Position numbers and translations under genes: made by a program | Notes under the pieces: model-generated | The model's database searches: none | What the model was told of the DNA's origin: nothing | The model's input: the letters and a program-made list of their open reading frames with translations, nothing else | Source: Bog-375 sp049587755 | GTDB lineage: Bacteria > Acidobacteriota > Terriglobia > Bryobacterales > Bryobacteraceae | DNA: 64,000 bases | Direction: 5' to 3' | Assembly: GCA_049587755.1 (NCBI GenBank) | Contig: JBAVEN010000083.1 | Span: 1 to 64,000, forward strand | In this document: positions 16,670 to 25,470 of the stretch, in pieces | Numbering within the stretch: position 1 is the stretch's first letter | Layout of the letters: each line of letters opens with the position of its first letter

Positions 16670-17155
16670 GTGGACTTAAATCTCGACACCCTCAAGCACG
16701 AAATTTCGGACTATCTCGACTCCGCCGGCTTCGCTGTCTTCCACAACCGGGCAGGCGGCCTAGAAGGGCTGCCGCTGGTCCTCTGGGACACCGAGAAACA
16801 TCCCGACTACCAGGCGTTTCTCGAGGTCGCGCAAAAATGCGGCACCAAGCTGATCCTCTTCGCTTGTGCCGAGTTCGAGGCTTCGGATATCGAGGAGCTG
16901 GAAGCCCAGCTCGACGATTGCGAGCTCAGCCGGGAGGAGCGCCACGACTACGAATCTCGCTTGCGCGAGCTGCGCGTCTACATCGGGTTGACCTGCTCGC
17001 TGGAGCTGGCTTTCGATCACAACTCGCGCCTCTACGTGTACGAGCTTCAGCCGGACTGGTACGACGAATTTGGCGGCATCGAAGACGAAATCATGGCCCG
17101 GACTCCCGAGGACGACGAGCCCGATTCGCTTCCCGGTTATTTTTCGAAGAATTGA
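16670..17155 (+). CDS. Conserved-looking acidic protein of unknown function
   Basis: This 161-residue protein starts at GTG 16670 (MDLNLDTLKHEISDYLDSAG) and is strongly acidic, with FEASDIEELEAQLDDCELSR and a C-terminal DEIMARTPEDDEPDSLPGYF. No signal peptide or membrane segment is seen, and I do not recognise the family. It begins 11 bases after the end of the aldehyde dehydrogenase extension and ends 185 bases before recJ. It probably belongs to the microcompartment transcript, though a link to recJ cannot be excluded. The remaining gap 17156-17340 shows no supported gene. Confidence 0.7.
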   Translation: MDLNLDTLKHEISDYLDSAGFAVFHNRAGGLEGLPLVLWDTEKHPDYQAFLEVAQKCGTKLILFACAEFEASDIEELEAQLDDCELSREERHDYESRLRELRVYIGLTCSLELAFDHNSRLYVYELQPDWYDEFGGIEDEIMARTPEDDEPDSLPGYFSKN

Positions 17156-17340
17156 CGGCCTGGGTCTGCGATGGCATTCCAGTTCAACTGCCGTTCCGGC
17201 CGCTGGGTGAGCAGAGAGTTGACGCTGGTGGGACAGACGATCGTTTTTTGCCGTGCGTCAAGGTGTCGTGCTTCAGCGAGGCATGACAGACGACCGAAGG
17301 CGGCGGTGCGCCCTACCTGTCGCGTCGCGGCAAGGAAGCG

Positions 17341-19089
17341 ATGCTGAGTCTTGCGGGGGCCCAGGGCGCGTCTGCCCGCTGGCTGTTCCCCTCACCTGAA
17401 ACCAGGGGTGCTGCGACTCTGTGCACGGAGCTGGGCGTCGGCTCGCTGGCCGCCAAGGTGCTCGCGGCGCGCGGGTACACCGATGTGGCCTCGGCCCGCC
17501 GCTTTCTTCACCCTGCGCTCGGCGATCTGCATGACCCGTTCGGGCTGCGCGATATGGCGCCCGCAGTTGAGCGCTTGCGCGCCGCCATCGCAGCCGGCGA
17601 GCGGATCCTCATCTACGGCGATTACGACGTGGACGGCACCACTGCGGTGGTGCTGTTGATGACCGCGATCCGCCTGGCCGGCGGTGAGGCCTTCTATCAT
17701 GTGCCGCACCGCCTGAAAGACGGTTATGGCATGCGCTCGGAAGTAGTCGAGGACGCAGCCGAGCGCGGCGTGAAGCTCATTGTCAGCGTAGATACGGGCA
17801 TTCGCGCCAGGGAAGTGGTGGCGCGTGCGGCGGAGCTGGGCATCGCGGTGATCGTCACCGATCATCACTTGCCGGAAGCTGAGCTGCCACCGGCGCTGGC
17901 CGTGATCAATCCCAATCGCAGGGATTGCCCATATCCAAACAAAGACCTTTGCGGCGCTGGAGTAGCCTTCAAGCTGGCACAGGCTTTGCTGGCCCGGTCC
18001 GGCTGGTCCGCGGAAAGACTGGCGCGCACCTCCGAATCGATGCTGAAGCTGGTAGCGATTGCCACGGTGGCGGACGTGGTCCCGCTGACGGGCGAGAACC
18101 GAGTGATGGTGAAACACGGGCTCAGCGGCCTGGCGGATGCACGGAACCTTGGTTTGCAGGCGCTGCTGGACGTGGCCGGTTTCAGCCGCGGCGCAGCCCC
18201 CAAGGCGCGCCAGGTTGCCTTTCAAATTGCGCCGCGCATCAATGCGGCCGGCCGCATGGATACCGCGCAAAGCGTGATCGAATTGTTTTTGACGGCCGAC
18301 CCGGCGCGCGCGCGCGAGTTGGCGCAACAGCTTCACGATCAAAACGCCGAGCGCCGGCGGGTGGAGGACGCCATCCGCGACGCCTGCGAGCAGTTGCCGG
18401 TGGAGGAATCCGCCGCGGCTCTGGTTTACTATGCGGACGATTGGCACCGCGGCGTGCTTGGCATCGTCGCCAGCAGGCTGGTCGAGCGACTGCATCGGCC
18501 GGTGTTCGTGCTCGGCCGCAACGAGGAGGATGGCATGGCGCAAGGCTCCGGCCGCAGCATCCCGGCGTTTCATCTGCTGGAAGCGCTGGAATCGATGCCC
18601 GATCTGTTCGCCCATTTTGGCGGCCACAAATATGCCGCCGGGGTGACGCTGAAGGCGGCGCGCGTGGATGAGTTCCGCCAGCGCCTCAACGCATATGCTT
18701 CCACCAGGCTGGGCCCCGAGGACTTTGCGGCAAGGGTGGAGATTGACGCGGTCATCGAACTCGGTGAAATCAACGAAGCCGCGATTGAAGATGTTTTCGC
18801 CCTGGCGCCGTTCGGCCACGGGAATCAACCGCCGCTATTCGCCGCGCGCGCCGTCCAAGTGGCGGCGGCTCCGGTGGTGATGAAAGAAAAGCACCTGCGC
18901 ATCGTGGCGCGCCGGAACGGCCGCAGCTTAAAGCTGACGGCATGGAATTTCGCCGCGCGCGCTGCCGAGTTCGCGCCCGGAGCGTGGATTGATGTCGCAT
19001 TCGAGCTGGAAGAAGATCCCTATTCAGCCGCACGGGGCTATCCCGGCTGGGCGGCGGTCCTGAAGGACGCGCGGCCTGCGGAAGGCTAG
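17341..19089 (+). CDS. recJ: Single-stranded-DNA-specific exonuclease RecJ
   Basis: A 5'-3' exonuclease of the DHH phosphoesterase superfamily used in recombination and mismatch repair. In this 582-residue protein the DHH-domain motifs are clear: RILIYGDYDVDGTTAVVLL, VSVDTGIRAREV and VIVTDHHLPEAELPPALAVI. The DHHA1 motif with GGHKYAAGVTL and the downstream OB domain (IEDVFALAPFGHGNQPPLFA) are present. Length fits the family. The ATG at 17341 is used; the RecJ pattern begins a few residues later at ARWLF. No partner gene is adjacent. Confidence 0.94.
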   Translation: MLSLAGAQGASARWLFPSPETRGAATLCTELGVGSLAAKVLAARGYTDVASARRFLHPALGDLHDPFGLRDMAPAVERLRAAIAAGERILIYGDYDVDGTTAVVLLMTAIRLAGGEAFYHVPHRLKDGYGMRSEVVEDAAERGVKLIVSVDTGIRAREVVARAAELGIAVIVTDHHLPEAELPPALAVINPNRRDCPYPNKDLCGAGVAFKLAQALLARSGWSAERLARTSESMLKLVAIATVADVVPLTGENRVMVKHGLSGLADARNLGLQALLDVAGFSRGAAPKARQVAFQIAPRINAAGRMDTAQSVIELFLTADPARARELAQQLHDQNAERRRVEDAIRDACEQLPVEESAAALVYYADDWHRGVLGIVASRLVERLHRPVFVLGRNEEDGMAQGSGRSIPAFHLLEALESMPDLFAHFGGHKYAAGVTLKAARVDEFRQRLNAYASTRLGPEDFAARVEIDAVIELGEINEAAIEDVFALAPFGHGNQPPLFAARAVQVAAAPVVMKEKHLRIVARRNGRSLKLTAWNFAARAAEFAPGAWIDVAFELEEDPYSAARGYPGWAAVLKDARPAEG

Positions 19090-19232
19090 AGCGACACGTG
19101 GCGCCGAGAAGCATCTCGGCTTTCTTGCGGAGTTTTGTCAAAGGCGGCCTGCCGGGTTGGCGACTATACGTTTCGGTGGATTGCTTCCGGATCGACGGCC
19201 TACTCACCCGGAACAGGCGACCAGATAGCGTT

Positions 19233-20192
19233 TTACCGGCTACTGACCGACTCCAACAGCGGAGCGCTTGGCGAGCGAAGAGTCCGAACATCCCGCATCG
19301 GCGGTTGGCCGAAGAAACGGCTGTATTCGCGGTTGAATTGGCTGGCGCTTTCGTATCCGACCTCAAAGGCCGCACTGGCAGCGTCCAGACCATCCATGAG
19401 CATGCGTCCCCGCGCTGCCTGCAACCGAATCTGTTTCTGATATTGAAGAGGGCTCATGGCGGTCAGCACCCGAAAATGATGGTGCAGCGTGGATACGCCC
19501 ATGCCCGCGATTTCCGCGAGATCTTCCACCCGCAGCGGCTTCGCATAGTTCGCCCTGATCCAGCCGATCGCTTTTGCCGTGCGGTGGCTCTGCTCGCCTA
19601 GCGTTGCGATCGCTCGAAGGCGTGCTCCCTCCGCGCTGCGAAGGATTCGGTAGATGATCTCGCGTTGAATCAGGCCGCTGAGAAAGGGAATGTCCTGCGG
19701 CGTGTCCAGCAGGTCCACCAGCCGGCTGCACGCACTGAGGAATTCCACCGTGGTCTCGCCGGTCGTCATGCCAGGACTGTCAGACGGCGGCTCAGCCACC
19801 TGAATCTCCTCCCGGCTGAGAAGCTCTCGGACCACGGGCATTTCGAGTTTGAGCGACAACGCCAGGCAGGGCACCTGTTCACTTGCCTCGATCACCCGGC
19901 TGACGACTGGCAAATCGACCGACGTCAGCAGGAATCGCGACGCATCGCAGATGAAAGTGGTTCGGCCGAGGTCCACCCGCTTCCGCCCTTGGGCGACCAC
20001 GGTCACGCTCGCGTCGTAAGTCATGGAGCACCGAGCGGTAGGAGCGGGCCGGCGCACGAGCGTCAGGCCGGGGATGTCCGTTACCCGTTTCTCTGCCGAG
20101 CCCATGAACAAGGCAATCTTGCGAGCCAGCTCCGCCCGCAATCCGCCTGCTGGATCCGGTAACAGTGACGCCGCTCCACTGCGGTTTTTCAT
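19233..20192 (-). CDS. AraC-family transcriptional regulator, YqhC-like
   Basis: A 319-residue regulator with an AraC_N-type N-terminal domain (DIPGLTLVRRPAPTARCSMT, VVAQGRKRVDLG). The C-terminal double helix-turn-helix includes IRANYAKPLRVEDLAEIAGM, STLHHHFRVLTAMSPLQYQK and AAFEVGYESASQFNREYSRF. YqhC of E. coli has this architecture, senses aldehyde stress and activates an aldo/keto reductase and an alcohol dehydrogenase. Here the divergent genes are an aldo/keto reductase, a cupin and an alcohol dehydrogenase. The 164-base gap before the reductase gene should hold its operators, but no clear repeat was found. Confidence 0.9.
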   Translation of the reverse strand: MKNRSGAASLLPDPAGGLRAELARKIALFMGSAEKRVTDIPGLTLVRRPAPTARCSMTYDASVTVVAQGRKRVDLGRTTFICDASRFLLTSVDLPVVSRVIEASEQVPCLALSLKLEMPVVRELLSREEIQVAEPPSDSPGMTTGETTVEFLSACSRLVDLLDTPQDIPFLSGLIQREIIYRILRSAEGARLRAIATLGEQSHRTAKAIGWIRANYAKPLRVEDLAEIAGMGVSTLHHHFRVLTAMSPLQYQKQIRLQAARGRMLMDGLDAASAAFEVGYESASQFNREYSRFFGQPPMRDVRTLRSPSAPLLESVSSR

Positions 20193-20356
20193 GGTAACGG
20201 TTTCTCTCTCCTCTGCTCCAGGATAACCCCTGGCTCTGTGCGTTCGTCAACACTGCAAGAGGAATAGGCAAGAAAAAGGAAGGATCACGATACCGCTGCG
20301 AGAGCGTTCGACTCTAACCTGGAAAACAGAGGAAAGTTCCGAAGGAGAAAGAAACA

Positions 20357-21355
20357 ATGCAGAAGCGCAAACTTGGAAAGAGCGGCCTGGAAGTCTCGGC
20401 TCTCGGGCTCGGATGCATGGGAATGAGCTTTTCTTACGGTCCGCCCAAAGACAAGCGGGAGATGAACTCTCTGATTCGGTCGGCGGTTGAGCGCGGTGTC
20501 ACATTCTTCGATACCGCCGAAGTCTACGGCCCATACACGAACGAGGAGCTCGTCGGCGAAGCTCTCGCTCCGTTCCGCAAGCAAGTGGTGATCGCCACCA
20601 AGTTCGGGTTCGATCTGAGTGGCAGCGACAATCGGCCGGGAGCGGCAGGTCTGAACAGCCGGCCGGAGCACATCAAGCAAGCCGCCGAGGGCTCGCTCAA
20701 GCGGCTCAAGGCTGATTCCATCGATCTGTTCTATCAACACCGTGTCGATCCGGACGTGCCCATCGAAGACGTGGCTGGAGCGGTGAAGGACCTGATCCGG
20801 GAAGGCAAGGTGAAGCACTTCGGCCTTTCCGAAGCGGGAGTGCAAACCATCCGCCGCGCACACCGAGTCCAGCCGGTCACGGCTCTCCAGAGCGAATACT
20901 CGCTGTGGTGGAGACGCCCGGAAGCGGAAGTGATCCCAACGCTGGAGGAACTCGGCATCGGCCTCGTCCCATACAGCCCGCTGGGCAAGGGATTTCTCAC
21001 CGGCAAGATCGACGCGAACGCGAAGTTCGACAGCTCCGACTTCCGCAGCACGCTGCCTCGCTTCACGCCGGAGGCTCTCAAGGCGAATCAGGCCCTGATT
21101 AATCTGCTCGCCAGCATCGGGAAGCGGAAGAAGGCGACACCGGCTCAGATCGCGCTCGCCTGGCTGTTGGCCCGAAGGCCGTGGATTGTTCCGATCCCAG
21201 GCACCACGAAGCTCGATCGCCTGGACGAAAACATCGGGGCAGTCTCAGTCGAACTGACGCCCGACGATCTCAGTGACATCGAGAAAGCCGCCTCCGGGAT
21301 CACGGTGCAAGGCGCCCGGTACCCCGAAAGGCTGGAGCAGATGACCGGTCGCTGA
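20357..21355 (+). CDS. Aldo/keto reductase
   Basis: A 332-residue NADPH-dependent (beta/alpha)8 reductase with the complete catalytic tetrad: Asp in FFDTAEVYG, Tyr in the same segment, Lys in VVIATKFGF and His in LFYQHRVD. The cofactor-binding end is PGTTKLDRLDENIGA. It begins MQKRKLGKSGLEVSALGLGC, typical of the YajO/IolS branch that reduces aldehydes and small ketones. The ribosome site GAAGGAG precedes the ATG. It heads a three-gene operon with the cupin (25-base gap) and the zinc alcohol dehydrogenase, divergent from the AraC regulator. Confidence 0.92.
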   Translation: MQKRKLGKSGLEVSALGLGCMGMSFSYGPPKDKREMNSLIRSAVERGVTFFDTAEVYGPYTNEELVGEALAPFRKQVVIATKFGFDLSGSDNRPGAAGLNSRPEHIKQAAEGSLKRLKADSIDLFYQHRVDPDVPIEDVAGAVKDLIREGKVKHFGLSEAGVQTIRRAHRVQPVTALQSEYSLWWRRPEAEVIPTLEELGIGLVPYSPLGKGFLTGKIDANAKFDSSDFRSTLPRFTPEALKANQALINLLASIGKRKKATPAQIALAWLLARRPWIVPIPGTTKLDRLDENIGAVSVELTPDDLSDIEKAASGITVQGARYPERLEQMTGR

Positions 21356-21380
21356 GCGGCCACGCGAAGGAGTACAAGAA

Positions 21381-21776
21381 ATGGACATCAATAGAATTGG
21401 CGCCCAGCCTTCCGTGAAGGGACCTTCAGATTGGTTCACCGGCACGGTGCGCATCGATCCGCTGTTTCAGGCGCCCGACCCGGCCCTTGTTCAAGGCGCC
21501 AGTGTCACCTTCGAGCCCGGCGCCAGGACCGCATGGCACACCCACCCGCTGGGCCAGACCCTGATTGTGACGGCCGGTTGCGGCCGGGCGCAGCGTTGGG
21601 GCGCGCCGGTCGAGGAAATCCGGCCCGGCGACGTGGTCTGGTTCGCGCCTGGAGAGAAGCATTGGCACGGAGCCGCACCAACCACGGCCATGACGCACAT
21701 CGCCATTCAGGAAAAGCTAGACGGCAAGGTTGTCGACTGGATGGAACAGGTCACCGACGAACAATACCAGGCGTGA
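21381..21776 (+). CDS. Small cupin-domain protein
   Basis: A 131-residue single-domain cupin with both conserved motifs: motif 1 around AWHTHPLGQTLIVTAGCGRA and motif 2 around VEEIRPGDVVWFAPGEKHWH. The histidines are those that bind a metal in active cupins. It belongs to the carboxymuconolactone decarboxylase-associated cupin type often found beside oxidoreductases. The start ATG has GAAGGAGT upstream. It lies between the aldo/keto reductase and the alcohol dehydrogenase and probably shares their response. Its reaction is unknown. Confidence 0.85.
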   Translation: MDINRIGAQPSVKGPSDWFTGTVRIDPLFQAPDPALVQGASVTFEPGARTAWHTHPLGQTLIVTAGCGRAQRWGAPVEEIRPGDVVWFAPGEKHWHGAAPTTAMTHIAIQEKLDGKVVDWMEQVTDEQYQA

Positions 21777-21814
21777 CCAAGGGCTGAAAAGAAACCAACA
21801 GGAGAACAAAGTCC

Positions 21815-22873
21815 ATGTACAAGGCGAAGGCTTATTCCGCTGGCAGTGCGACATCGCCGCTGGCTTCTACGACGGTTGCGCGTCGCGACCCAACCGAACA
21901 CGACGTACAGGTCGAGATCCTCTTTTGCGGCATCTGCCACTCCGATCTCCACCAGGTGCGTAACGAATGGAGCGACATGATGCCGACTGTGTACCCGATT
22001 GTCCCCGGCCATGAGATTGTCGGCCGTGTCACCAAGGCCGGCTCCGCGGTTACCGGGTTCAAGCCCGGCGACCTCGCGGCGGTTGGCTGCATGGTCGATT
22101 CCGATCGCACCTGCCCCGCCTGCCAGGCTGGCCTCGAGCAGTTCTGCCCGAACATGACGCTCACCTTCAACTCCCCGGACAAGCACCTCGGAGGCGTCAC
22201 CTGCGGCGGCTACTCCGATAGCATCGTTGTCGATCAACGCTTCGTTCTGCGCGTCCCCTCCAACCTCGGCCTCGCCGGAACCGCGCCTCTCCTCTGCGCC
22301 GGAATCACAACCTACTCGCCCATGCGCCACTGGGGCGTCACCAAAGGCAAGAAAGTCGGCGTGGTGGGTCTCGGCGGGCTAGGCCACATGGCCGCGAAGT
22401 TTGCTCATGCGCTGGGAGCCCACGTCGTGGTCTTCACCACCTCAGCCAACAAGAAGGAATCCGCGCTCCGCCTCGGCGCCGATGAAGTCGTGGTCTCCTG
22501 GAACGCCGGCGAAATGCAGAAGCACGCCGGCAGCTTCGACTTCATCCTCGACGCCGTTTCCGCCGATCACGACGTCAACGCTTATATCAACCTGCTCGGT
22601 CGCGACGGCAACCTTACCCTTGTTGGGGCTCCCGCCAAGCCTCTCGCCGTCGCCGCCGGCGGCCTTTTGTTCGGGCGCCGCAGCCTCTCCGGCTCGCTTA
22701 TCGGCGGTATTCCGGAGACCCAGGAGATGCTCGACTTTTGCGGCGCGCATAACATCACCGCCGACGTCGAAGTGATCCCGATCCAGAAGGTCAACGAAGC
22801 CTACGAGAGAATGCTCAAGTCCGATGTCAAGTACCGCTTCTCCATTGATATGGCTTCTCTCAAATCTGAGTAA
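21815..22873 (+). CDS. Zinc-dependent NAD(P) alcohol dehydrogenase, YahK/cinnamyl-alcohol type
   Basis: A medium-chain dehydrogenase of 352 residues. The catalytic zinc ligands are in FCGICHSDLHQ and PGHEIVGRV. The structural zinc cysteines are in CMVDSDRTCPACQAGLEQFC, and the NAD(P) site is VGVVGLGGLGHMAAKFAHAL. Relatives such as YahK and AdhA reduce a wide range of aldehydes with NADPH. Third gene of the AraC-controlled cluster, 38 bases after the cupin with AGGAGAAC upstream. The cluster composition points to aldehyde detoxification. Confidence 0.93.
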   Translation: MYKAKAYSAGSATSPLASTTVARRDPTEHDVQVEILFCGICHSDLHQVRNEWSDMMPTVYPIVPGHEIVGRVTKAGSAVTGFKPGDLAAVGCMVDSDRTCPACQAGLEQFCPNMTLTFNSPDKHLGGVTCGGYSDSIVVDQRFVLRVPSNLGLAGTAPLLCAGITTYSPMRHWGVTKGKKVGVVGLGGLGHMAAKFAHALGAHVVVFTTSANKKESALRLGADEVVVSWNAGEMQKHAGSFDFILDAVSADHDVNAYINLLGRDGNLTLVGAPAKPLAVAAGGLLFGRRSLSGSLIGGIPETQEMLDFCGAHNITADVEVIPIQKVNEAYERMLKSDVKYRFSIDMASLKSE

Positions 22874-22958
22874 GACGAGGAATAAGCACTTTCGCTTTCT
22901 TGGCAACTTGAGGCGAACCGTCCATCCCGGAGACTAAGCCACTAACGCCTGCCACAGG

Positions 22959-23336
22959 TTAGGGCGCATCGCGGCGGGCGGGTTCCCACAACTCGATGGG
23001 GTTGCCTTCGGGGTCGTGCAGGCGGGCGAATCGCCCATTGGGATAGACTTGCGGGTCAGGCTCGACTGCGATGCCGGCGGCGCGTAGTTGGGCGATCATG
23101 GCGTCGAGGTTGGTTACGCGGAAATTGACCATCCAGGCTTTGCCGGCGTCGCCAAAGTACGTGGTGGTTGCGGGAAACGGGGCAAACGCGGTCGGCCCGG
23201 CTTGCTGCTGCCAGGGCCGGTCCTCATAGCTGGCGGGGACCAGGGCTATGCCGAGATGATCGCGATACCATTGGCCCAGTCCCGCAGGATCGCGTGCGCG
23301 AAAGAACAAACCTCCGATGCCGTTCACACGTTCCAT
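22959..23336 (-). CDS. VOC-family (glyoxalase/bleomycin-resistance fold) protein
   Basis: A 125-residue protein starting MERVNGIGGLFFRARDPAGL with the paired beta-alpha-beta units of the vicinal-oxygen-chelate fold and the C-terminal signature FARLHDPEGNPIELWEP, whose Glu is normally a metal ligand. The frame is open 46 codons upstream, but the VOC fold begins at the ATG at 23336, so that start is preferred. It could be a dioxygenase, a glyoxalase-like enzyme or a binding protein. It lies 76 bases downstream of the methyltransferase on the same strand. Confidence 0.82.
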   Translation of the reverse strand: MERVNGIGGLFFRARDPAGLGQWYRDHLGIALVPASYEDRPWQQQAGPTAFAPFPATTTYFGDAGKAWMVNFRVTNLDAMIAQLRAAGIAVEPDPQVYPNGRFARLHDPEGNPIELWEPARRDAP

Positions 23337-23412
23337 GTTGTTCCGCGCCTGCCTGCCTGCTGCGGGCTGGGCATACCCAGGGCACGCCCGGCCCCTGCGG
23401 CCGGCGGATCCG

Positions 23413-24099
23413 CTACTTTTGCGCGACCAACACGCGCGAGGGGTAAAAAGTCTGACGGACAAAGTGGTCGTCAATCAACCGGAACTGTGCCAGCTCGATG
23501 AGCTCGGGAACCCTGTGCTCCACCTGGCGGCCCCAAAAGGCGGGAGCGAGACGGCCCAGCACTTTATAGACCGAGTTGAAGACGGCGGTGTTCTGGCCGA
23601 TCAGCACCAGGGTGAGCCTGCAGCCGGGCCGCAGCACGCGATGAAACTCGGCGATGGTGCGGGCGATATCGTCGCCTGAGAGCAGCTCGAGCAGATAACA
23701 GCAAAACACCGCATCGAAGGTTTCGTTGCGGAAGGGCATCTGGCGCGCATCCACGGCCTGGCACAGAGTTCTGGCGGCGGGGAAGCGGCGCCGTGCCAGG
23801 CGGCCGGTACGGGCCGCCATGTTGGGCGACAAATCGAAGCCGATGGTGGCGCCGGCAGGATTCATCTTTACCAGGCGCCGGAACATTTCGCCGCTGCCGG
23901 TGGCAGCCTCCAGCACGTCCATGCCGTCGCGCACCCCGGAGCGAACCAGGGCGCGGCGGTGGGCGCGAGAGTGGAACAGCATGGTGGAAAGCGGATAGAC
24001 CGCCGCGAGATGATCGTAGACGTGGCGGGTCCGCTGGGCCAGCGTCATCGGCAACCCGCCGGCGGGCCACTGGCTTACCAGTTCTTCTAGTCTGGGCAA
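23413..24099 (-). CDS. Class I SAM-dependent methyltransferase
   Basis: A 228-residue methyltransferase of the UbiE/COQ5-like group. The SAM-binding motif I is VLEAATGSGEMFRRL, motif II contains DARQMPFRNETFDAVFCCYL, and HRVLRPGCRLTLVLIG is the post-motif strand. The N-terminal helix (RTRHVYDHLAAVYPLSTML) is like that of quinone or lipid methyltransferases. The substrate is unknown. It is 19 bases downstream of the histidine kinase gene on the same strand and could be cotranscribed. Confidence 0.85.
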   Translation of the reverse strand: MPRLEELVSQWPAGGLPMTLAQRTRHVYDHLAAVYPLSTMLFHSRAHRRALVRSGVRDGMDVLEAATGSGEMFRRLVKMNPAGATIGFDLSPNMAARTGRLARRRFPAARTLCQAVDARQMPFRNETFDAVFCCYLLELLSGDDIARTIAEFHRVLRPGCRLTLVLIGQNTAVFNSVYKVLGRLAPAFWGRQVEHRVPELIELAQFRLIDDHFVRQTFYPSRVLVAQK

Positions 24100-24118
24100 A
24101 CGGTTCTCCTCAAACGAT

Positions 24119-25447
24119 TCATGAAACTGCCGCCAGGTTGGTTTCCAGTTCGGGCACCTCGATCAGTACGCGGGTGCCCTGCCCGGGCTGGCTTTCGATC
24201 CACATGCGGTAGTCGTTGCCGAACAGCACCTTCAGGCGTTCGTGCACGTTGCTGACGCCGATGCCCTGGTCGAGGACCGTGGCCAGTTTCTCTTCCGGGA
24301 TACCCACACCGTCGTCCTCAACCAGCAGTTCGACGCGCGATCCGCCGCGGCGGGTGCGGATCCGGATGGTACCACCTTCCACCTTGCTGCTGAGCCCATG
24401 CTTGATGGAGTTTTCCACCAGCGGCTGCAGGAGCATGCTGGGAACCAGCATGTCGAGCGTGTCTTCGGCCACGTCTTTCTCGAACCGCAGCTTGTCGCCG
24501 AAACGCACCACCTCGATCGCCAGGTAATCTTCGATGAAGCTCAACTCCTCGCGCAGGCTGCTGAAGTTTTCGTGTTTGCGCAGCAGCCGCCGCAGCACCT
24601 TGGACAGCCTCACCACCATCACGCGCGCCTGGTTGGGATCGGTGCGGATCAGCGACGAGACGGAGTTGAGGGTGTTGAACAGGAAGTGGGGGTTGATCTG
24701 GCTGGTCAGGGCGGCCAGCCGGGCTTCCACAAGCAGGCGCTGCTGCTCCTCGAGTTTCTTCTCGTTGCGGGTGTTGTTCCAGATCTTGAGCGGTATGGTG
24801 ACGGCGAAAACCGTCGTGAGGTAAAGCGCCACCCAGGTCAGGGAATTGCCCATGCCCGGCGGGAACAGGCGGAAGACGCTCACCCCGGCGTCCCGGCCCA
24901 GGTTGGATTGGGCCAGGATCTGGCGCAGAAATTCCGCCACGAGAATGGCGGCAAACAGGAGCAGGTGAAAGGCGGTGCGCTGGTAATTGCGGCCCTCTTT
25001 GAAGAAGCGCCAGATGTTGAGATCGAAGTAGGGGGAGAAATGCCAGATTTCTTCCGGGTCCGGTGCCAGGTCGCGCACCAGGCCGCCCAACACGCCGACG
25101 CCGGCCAGGAGCGGCAAGGTGAGCAGCTCGCGGCCGGGAAAAAGGGCAGGCAGCGAGATGAGCACTCCCGAAACCAGGCCGGTGACGTAACCGCCCAGAA
25201 TGCCCGCCAGGAGGCTGCCCTCCAGACCCAGGTCGGCGCCATTGTAAGTATGGTGACCCGCGACGCGCGTGGCGACGCTGGCGCCGAAGACGACGCTCAG
25301 CCATATCGCCAATTCCAGCCTTTTGCCGAGCGTGCGATTTTCCCGCATCAACATGGCTTTGAAGCGGTTGGAGCGCGCCAGAATACTCGCGATGGCGGCC
25401 ATGGCGGCCAGCTTGACCAACAGCGAAACCAGGTAGCCTTGCAGCAT
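24119..25447 (-). CDS. LytS-like sensor histidine kinase
   Basis: A 442-residue membrane kinase. The N-terminal half carries about five to six membrane segments with the 5TMR-LYT pattern (GLEGSLLAGILGGYVTGLVS, SLPALFPGR). Next are the His_kinase domain with LTSQINPHFLFNTLNSVSSL (phospho-acceptor His) and the HATPase domain with PLVENSIKHGLSS (N-box) and VEDDGVGIPEEKL (G-box). LytS-type kinases pair with LytTR response regulators, but none lies in the window, so this is an orphan. It is divergent from ribA across 52 bases that hold a palindromic -10 element. Confidence 0.92.
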   Translation of the reverse strand: MLQGYLVSLLVKLAAMAAIASILARSNRFKAMLMRENRTLGKRLELAIWLSVVFGASVATRVAGHHTYNGADLGLEGSLLAGILGGYVTGLVSGVLISLPALFPGRELLTLPLLAGVGVLGGLVRDLAPDPEEIWHFSPYFDLNIWRFFKEGRNYQRTAFHLLLFAAILVAEFLRQILAQSNLGRDAGVSVFRLFPPGMGNSLTWVALYLTTVFAVTIPLKIWNNTRNEKKLEEQQRLLVEARLAALTSQINPHFLFNTLNSVSSLIRTDPNQARVMVVRLSKVLRRLLRKHENFSSLREELSFIEDYLAIEVVRFGDKLRFEKDVAEDTLDMLVPSMLLQPLVENSIKHGLSSKVEGGTIRIRTRRGGSRVELLVEDDGVGIPEEKLATVLDQGIGVSNVHERLKVLFGNDYRMWIESQPGQGTRVLIEVPELETNLAAVS

Positions 25448-25462
25448 TAGGTGCCGGAAGCC

Positions 25463-25470
25463 ATTATAAT
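25463..25470. promoter_or_regulatory. Palindromic ATTATAAT, possible shared -10 for ribA and the kinase
   Basis: The self-complementary octamer contains TATAAT on the plus strand (25465-25470, 29 bases before the ribA ATG) and TATAAT on the minus strand (25463-25468, 15 bases before the kinase ATG). In the 52-base divergent gap it is the only -10-like sequence, so the two promoters may overlap and compete. No good -35 is visible for either direction. Confidence 0.4.

Noticed and set aside
16525..17286. 253-codon frame across the acidic protein gene
   Set aside because: It is in another frame of a gene with better codon character; the composition is that of a shadow frame.
17171..17347. 58-codon plus-strand frame between the acidic protein gene and recJ
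   Set aside because: No ribosome site, very Arg/Cys-rich translation without pattern, and it overlaps the recJ start. Not supported as a gene.
17392..18828. 478-codon minus-strand frame opposite recJ
   Set aside because: Antisense shadow; the plus strand carries all RecJ motifs.
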